Of a DNA stretch of 64,000 nucleotides, positions 60,430-64,000 are shown piece by piece. The stretch covers positions 62,001 to 126,000 of the forward strand of contig NZ_JBEQCS010000003.1 in assembly GCF_046054195.1 (NCBI RefSeq). The letters run 5' to 3'. Source of the DNA: Celerinatantimonas sp046054195 (GTDB lineage Bacteria; Pseudomonadota; Gammaproteobacteria; Enterobacterales; Celerinatantimonadaceae). Made by a program: the position numbers and the translations under genes. Each line of letters begins with the position of its first letter. Position 1 is the stretch's first letter. The notes below the pieces were generated by a model that made no database searches, was not told where the DNA came from, and saw only the letters and a list, made by a program, of their open reading frames with translations.

Positions 60430-60687
60430 ATGTCTACAACAATTGATTTACTCGAAGATTTAAAGTCAGAGCGGGACTTGGTTAGTGACTATAAAGTTGC
60501 TAAATATCTCGATGTTACTCAACAAACCGTCTCTAAGTGGCGAAATGGTGCATCTATGTCTGCTGACATGGCTTTTCGAATTGCAGAGGATCTTGGACTA
60601 GATATTGATGCTGTTTATCTGTCTTTGCTTATAGACAAAGCTAAAAGTGATAAAGAAAAAGACGTCCTAAAAAGACTTAGCGCATAA
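60430..60687 (+). CDS. HTH repressor-like protein 1 (element B, DUF3693-like)
   Basis: 85 aa from ATG 60430 behind GGAGGG. HTH: YKVAKYLDVTQQTVSKWRNG (residues about 21-40), then the helix block MAFRIAEDLGLDIDAVYLSL. The pattern fits the short XRE-type phage repressors often annotated DUF3693. Divergent from the early operon. A candidate promoter TTGTGT-16-TAAACT precedes it. Stop is directly followed by the second HTH gene. Confidence 0.8.
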   Translation: MSTTIDLLEDLKSERDLVSDYKVAKYLDVTQQTVSKWRNGASMSADMAFRIAEDLGLDIDAVYLSLLIDKAKSDKEKDVLKRLSA

Positions 60688-60699
60688 GTGGTTTTATAC

Positions 60700-60966
60700 A
60701 TGGAATCTTTAACAACAACAGACCTGTTAGATAGATTTAAAAACAGCTTAACGCCTTGTTCTGACTACCATGTGGCGAAATATTTAGGTATCACTCATCA
60801 AACTGTTTCTAAATGGCGAGGTGGCAAACAGATGTCTTTTAAATATGCATTACAAATAGCAGATGAACTAAAATTGGATGTCCCTTTTGTTTATATGTCA
60901 CTGCTAATTGAACGAGCGAAAACAGACAGAGAACGCCAAATTTTAAAAAGTTTTTTGTCGGAGTAA
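60700..60966 (+). CDS. HTH repressor-like protein 2 (element B, paralogue of 1)
   Basis: 88 aa from ATG 60700 (a GTG at 60688 would add four residues). HTH YHVAKYLGITHQTVSKWRGG, then ALQIADELKLDVPFVYMSLL. About 50% identical to the previous gene, so a tandem duplication. Both are co-transcribed. Confidence 0.78.
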   Translation: MESLTTTDLLDRFKNSLTPCSDYHVAKYLGITHQTVSKWRGGKQMSFKYALQIADELKLDVPFVYMSLLIERAKTDRERQILKSFLSE

Positions 60967-61199
60967 AAATTTATTCCCTAAAAATTTACTCGATTTAGTG
61001 GGTTGCATTTTGCAACGTGGCTTAAAAGTCGATTAATCCATTATTTATCAATATGTTAAGGTGGATTTCCCCTATTGACATAAATATACATTATGCGAAA
61101 TTGTATTTTACGCGATATAAGATAGAATGCTGAAAGCCTTGGTGTGTTATGAATTATCACATGCTGGTACTTCATTTTATGCTTATCGTTTTCTGTTAA
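60967..61199. other. Right end of element B and Xer site 3 region
   Basis: Non-coding. A small GTTGCATTTTGCAAC hairpin (61003-61017) may end the regulator transcript. Xer site 3 lies at 61074-61101, and chromosomal sequence begins right of it. Confidence 0.6.
61074..61101 (+). other. dif-like Xer site 3 (right end of element B)
   Basis: XerD-type arm ATTGACATAAA (61074-61084, diverged), core TATACA (61085-61090), XerC arm TTATGCGAAAT (61091-61101), identical to that of site 2. The following bases TTG-ATTTT are also shared with site 2. The diverged XerD arm should come from element B and the XerC arm from the chromosome. Confidence 0.8.
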
Positions 61200-61542
61200 C
61201 TAACAATCGATTAATTCAGCTTCAATAATTGAATCATCGTCGACTTTGCCAGCGCTCGCTAATTCATCACTGAGTTGTTCAAGTTCAGAGTATTGAACTT
61301 GCGCTGGAACTTCACTTGATGTTGTACTTTCTTTCTAAACGTAAGAACTCGTGCTCAATGTTACTGATGACATTAGCCGTGCGATGATCGTCGTATTCTT
61401 CGATATTTTTTAGCATCGTAAATATCCGTGAGATAATTGCAAACATGACTAATACATCATCGTCTTCTAAATTGTCTGAATCAAGCTGTACAATGGCTTT
61501 ATGTTTTAAGAACATCAGTTGATCTTTGAGTTGTTCATCCAT
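61200..61542 (-). pseudogene. Frameshifted small helical protein gene
   Basis: An intact frame (MDEQLKDQLMFLKHKAIVQL...) runs from 61542 to a stop at 61312 (76 codons). Immediately after an AGAAAGAAAG tract, a second frame continues with protein-like sequence (EVPAQVQYSELEQLSDELAS, KVDDDSIIEAELID) to a stop at 61200. The parts differ by one base in frame, so the original gene probably encoded about 114 aa and suffered a one-base slip. Alternatively the 76-aa version is the functional form. Family not recognised. Confidence 0.55.
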
Positions 61543-62388
61543 AACGAAGCCTTGATTTCTCGAGCAATCTTGAACCAGTAAATTCACCCAATTCCCTTTT
61601 ATAAGCTTAGATGAAAATTATAAGCTTAGATGAAAATCTTAACTTTTAGGGTTCGCTAACCAAAGAAAGACACAAACGAAATAAGCTTTCCAAAGCCAAA
61701 CCACGTTGGCTAATAATGCAGATCTCATCTTGATATACTCTGCGAGCAGCAACATTATGTAACCAGCTATAGCGCTTAATTAGAAGATCAGCTCAATTGA
61801 TAGAAATACCAATAAAATCATTAAGAAGTTTATGTGTACTATTTTAATATAAAAACCAAAATAACCTTGTTTTAACTATGGCTATTTAAATACAATTAGT
61901 TTACGTTTTTTAACGTTCGTTAGAAGAAATTTGATCACTAACCATTGGATTTATATTTATTGATAGTTTCTATTTATCAATAAATGGTTACGTACTTTAA
62001 TAAAGTAAAACGACCTCATATTTTATAAAAACGAGATATTTATCACTGTTTTTATTTTTTAATGCGAAAACCGTCATGTACGGGATAAATAACTTTTTTT
62101 GGGCAGGTTTTCCTCAGAATAAAAATTATCTTTCTGTTGCTATTTCAACTGGTTATATTTTTGTTCCGTTTTATAATCGAATGAATCAATAGCTCTGTTC
62201 AAAATGGATAATATATTGTGTATTTTGAATACATTTCTTGCGAACCTGTTACTTTTTTTTAACTTTTAAAATACTTGCCTCCTCTATTGATTCTCATGTA
62301 TTGTTCGAGCTCTAGTCGAAATGGGCTCATCTAAAGTTATAAGTAAAATACTTTTTTATCTATGAAAGTAATTTGAAAAATAGTAAAC
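61543..62388. other. A/T-rich intergenic region upstream of fnr
   Basis: About 850 bp without a credible ORF. It holds a perfect 19-bp tandem duplication (61600-61618 and 61619-61637) and long A/T-rich tracts. As it separates the dif region from fnr, it may include decayed mobile DNA. Nothing else is recognisable. Confidence 0.5.
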
Positions 62389-62402
62389 TTGATTTGAGTC
62401 AA
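62389..62402 (+). promoter_or_regulatory. FNR box upstream of fnr
   Basis: TTGAT-TTGA-GTCAA, one mismatch from the FNR consensus TTGAT-N4-ATCAA, ending 19 bp before the fnr ATG. The position overlaps the expected promoter or start site, so FNR should repress its own gene without oxygen, as in E. coli. Confidence 0.75.
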
Positions 62403-62421
62403 AACGGATGGTCGAGTTGCT

Positions 62422-63162
62422 ATGAGTGTTAACCACAGACATAACCGAATCCAAACTGGCGGATGTGAAATTCATTGTCAAGAATGCAGCATAGCCCAGT
62501 TATGTATCCCATATTCCCTCAATGAAACTGAGTTAGACCGCTTAGATCGAATTATCGAGCGTAAAAAGCCGATTCAAAAAGGTGAAGAGTTGTTCGCAGC
62601 TGGCGAACCGATGCGCTGTTTATATGCTATTCGCTCGGGAACAATTAAAACGTACACTATCACTGAGCAAGGTGATGAGCAGATTACTGGTTTTCAATTA
62701 GCTGGAGACTTGGTTGGATTTGATGCTATTAATCGCGGAATCCACCCAAGCTTTGCCCAAGCACTGGAAACTTCGATGGTTTGTGAAATTCCTTACGAAG
62801 TTTTAGATGACCTGTCATCAGCGATGCCGAAATTGCGCCATCAAATGATGCGCCTGATGAGTAATGAGATTTGCGGCGACCAAAATATGATCTTGCTGCT
62901 AAGTAAGAAAAATGCAGAAGAGCGCTTGGCTGCTTTTATTTTTGGTTTATCTAATCGCTTTGCTCAACGCGGATTCTCCCCTCGGGAATTTCGTTTAACC
63001 ATGACCCGCGGTGATATTGGTAACTACTTAGGACTAACGGTTGAAACGATTAGTCGATTGTTAGGTCGTTTCCAAAAATCAGAATTGATTAACGTTAAAG
63101 GTAAATACATTACTATCGTTAATCATGATCAGCTCGCAGAGTTAGCTGGAGCGAAAAAGTAG
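62422..63162 (+). CDS. fnr: Oxygen-sensing global regulator FNR
   Basis: 246 aa, about 75-80% identical to E. coli FNR. The [4Fe-4S] cysteines are Cys19, Cys22, Cys28 in CQECSIAQLC plus a fourth in ETSMVCEIP. The cNMP-like domain (SLYAIRSGTI-type block, EQGDEQITGFQLAGD) and the HTH recognition helix (GLTVETISRLLGRFQ) are intact. Master switch to anaerobic respiration. Followed by a hairpin (GACCTAG/GCTAGGTC, 63173-63200) and uspE. Confidence 0.97.
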   Translation: MSVNHRHNRIQTGGCEIHCQECSIAQLCIPYSLNETELDRLDRIIERKKPIQKGEELFAAGEPMRCLYAIRSGTIKTYTITEQGDEQITGFQLAGDLVGFDAINRGIHPSFAQALETSMVCEIPYEVLDDLSSAMPKLRHQMMRLMSNEICGDQNMILLLSKKNAEERLAAFIFGLSNRFAQRGFSPREFRLTMTRGDIGNYLGLTVETISRLLGRFQKSELINVKGKYITIVNHDQLAELAGAKK

Positions 63163-63172
63163 TCATATTATT

Positions 63173-63200
63173 GACCTAGTTCTGTTCTTTGAGCTAGGTC
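63173..63200 (+). terminator. Hairpin after fnr
   Basis: GACCTAG/CTAGGTC arms, 11 bp after the fnr stop, followed by GCTTTC; a weak terminator or attenuator before uspE. Confidence 0.5.
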
Positions 63201-63270
63201 GCTTTCATCCCCCCATGTTTTAGCTAACCTGAGAGTATCGTTCATTAAGCCCTTTAATAAGGAGCATATT

Positions 63271-64000
63271 ATGATTCAATACAAAAATATCTTGGTCGTT
63301 ATTGATCCTACTCAAGATGAACAAGCTGCACTTTCCAGAGCGATTTTCCTTTCTCAACAAAAACAGCAAGCCCCTATTAAAGCTCTTCTGACTATCTATG
63401 ACTTTTCTTACGAGATGACTTCAATGCTCTCATCTAGCGAACGTGAAACAATGCGTTCAGCCGTGATTGCAGATAGAAAAGAATGGCTTGATAAACTGGT
63501 GGCACAATACCAGCACAACGGCATTGAAATCGAAACCAAAGTTCTTTGGAATAACCGCCTTTATGAAGCCATCATTAATGAAGCGAAAGAATTCGGTCAT
63601 GATTTAATTGTTAAAAGTACTCATAGCCACCCTAAATTGCAGTCGGTTATCTTCACTCCTACTGACTGGCATTTACTGCGTAAAACCCCCTGCCCGTTAT
63701 TGCTTGTCAAAAATAATAGCTGGCCATCTCATGGGCGAATCCTCGCAGCAGTTCATTTGGGTGCTGAAGATGAGTTGCATCTGAAACTCAATGATATGAT
63801 CACTTGTTATAGTCGCGACTTAGCAAACTTGGTTGATGGTCAGTTGCATGCTATCAATGCCTACCCGCCGGCGCCTGCTAACATTGCCATTGAGCTGCCT
63901 GATTTTGATCCTGAACTATATAATCAGAGTGTTAAAGAGCAGCATGAAGAGTTAGTTAAAGAGTACGTAAAAAAATATGACCTGAATGAAAGCTTCGTGC
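63271..64000 (+). CDS. uspE: Universal stress protein UspE (partial, 3' end outside window)
   Basis: About 243 codons visible of roughly 310. It starts MIQYKNILVVIDPTQDEQAA behind AAGGAG, with the UspE-specific block IFTPTDWHLLRKTPCPLLLV closing the first Usp domain and NIAIELPDFDPELYNQSVK in the second. Tandem-Usp protein involved in stress survival, motility and adhesion. The fnr-uspE neighbourhood is conserved in enterics and relatives. Confidence 0.96.
   Translation, partial: MIQYKNILVVIDPTQDEQAALSRAIFLSQQKQQAPIKALLTIYDFSYEMTSMLSSSERETMRSAVIADRKEWLDKLVAQYQHNGIEIETKVLWNNRLYEAIINEAKEFGHDLIVKSTHSHPKLQSVIFTPTDWHLLRKTPCPLLLVKNNSWPSHGRILAAVHLGAEDELHLKLNDMITCYSRDLANLVDGQLHAINAYPPAPANIAIELPDFDPELYNQSVKEQHEELVKEYVKKYDLNESFV

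Larger units (their letters stand above)
49589..61090 (-). mobile_element. Element B: second PM2/corticovirus-like prophage at dif, inverted
   Basis: About 11.5 kb between Xer sites 2 and 3. Gene order is the same as in A, read on the minus strand. Differences: a 69-aa early gene before rep, cargo Doc/antitoxin instead of HEPN/80-aa, no GNAT-like gene, a lipoprotein gene beside the far-end regulator, and two tandem HTH genes in place of A's single repressor. Late-end genes are about 95% identical in DNA to A; the early control region is unrelated, so the two should be heteroimmune. All hallmark genes are open. Confidence 0.82.

Noticed and set aside
1..64000. CRISPR array, rRNA operon, insertion sequence with terminal inverted repeats
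   Set aside because: No regularly spaced repeats, no rRNA-like sequence and no transposase-like ORF seen anywhere in the window.

Overview
The window is chromosomal DNA of a gammaproteobacterium. The evidence is close, gene-by-gene similarity to the Escherichia coli/Vibrio/Aeromonas versions of rne-rluC, the yceD-rpmF-plsX-fab-acpP-pabC-mltG-tmk-holB-ycfH cluster, proQ-prc, rnb, fnr-uspE and prkA-yeaH, plus an E. coli-like dif sequence. Aquatic relatives (Vibrionales/Alteromonadales/Aeromonadales) fit best, because CheV, PutP and PM2-like prophages are common there. I cannot name a genus from sequence alone.

Layout. 0-3.5 kb: spoVR (partial), yeaH and prkA, a minus-strand stress operon. 4-18.8 kb: divergent rne and rluC, maf, then a long plus-strand lipid, cell-wall and replication operon. 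fabH is missing from its usual place between plsX and fabD. 18.9-24 kb: rsmF, a LexA-controlled yebG with msrC, proQ and prc. 24-31.4 kb: an orphan tyrosine recombinase, a PheP-type permease, rnb, and a sugar transporter with a GH43 glycosidase. 31.5-36.7 kb: three tandem tRNA-Val(GAC), putP, cheV, a cheY and a COG0523 metal GTPase. 61-64 kb: a decayed small gene, fnr with its own FNR box, and uspE (partial).

36.7-61.1 kb is the accessory region and the main interest. Three dif-like Xer sites (37438-37465, 49578-49605, 61074-61101), all in the same orientation, bound two related elements of about 12.1 kb (A) and 11.5 kb (B) lying head-to-head in opposite gene orientation. Each carries an HUH rolling-circle Rep, a P9/A32-type packaging ATPase, a double-jelly-roll-like major capsid protein resembling phage PM2 P2, a series of very small single-TM proteins, a lysozyme-like virion protein and a basic terminal protein. 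They read as intact corticovirus-like (membrane-containing, tailless) prophages that encode no integrase and probably use host XerC/XerD at the chromosome dimer-resolution site.

In each element a repressor-like HTH gene is divergent from the early (rep to ATPase) operon. A cargo slot follows the ATPase: a HEPN-motif protein plus an 80-aa protein in A, and a Fic/Doc toxin with its antitoxin in B. A conserved hairpin then precedes the late structural operon. A second HTH gene at the far end is read in the opposite direction, and in both elements it has a CRP-like palindrome about 20 bp before its start. Element B also carries a lipoprotein gene. A remnant left of site 1 (36.67-37.44 kb) suggests an older, decayed element at the same dif site.
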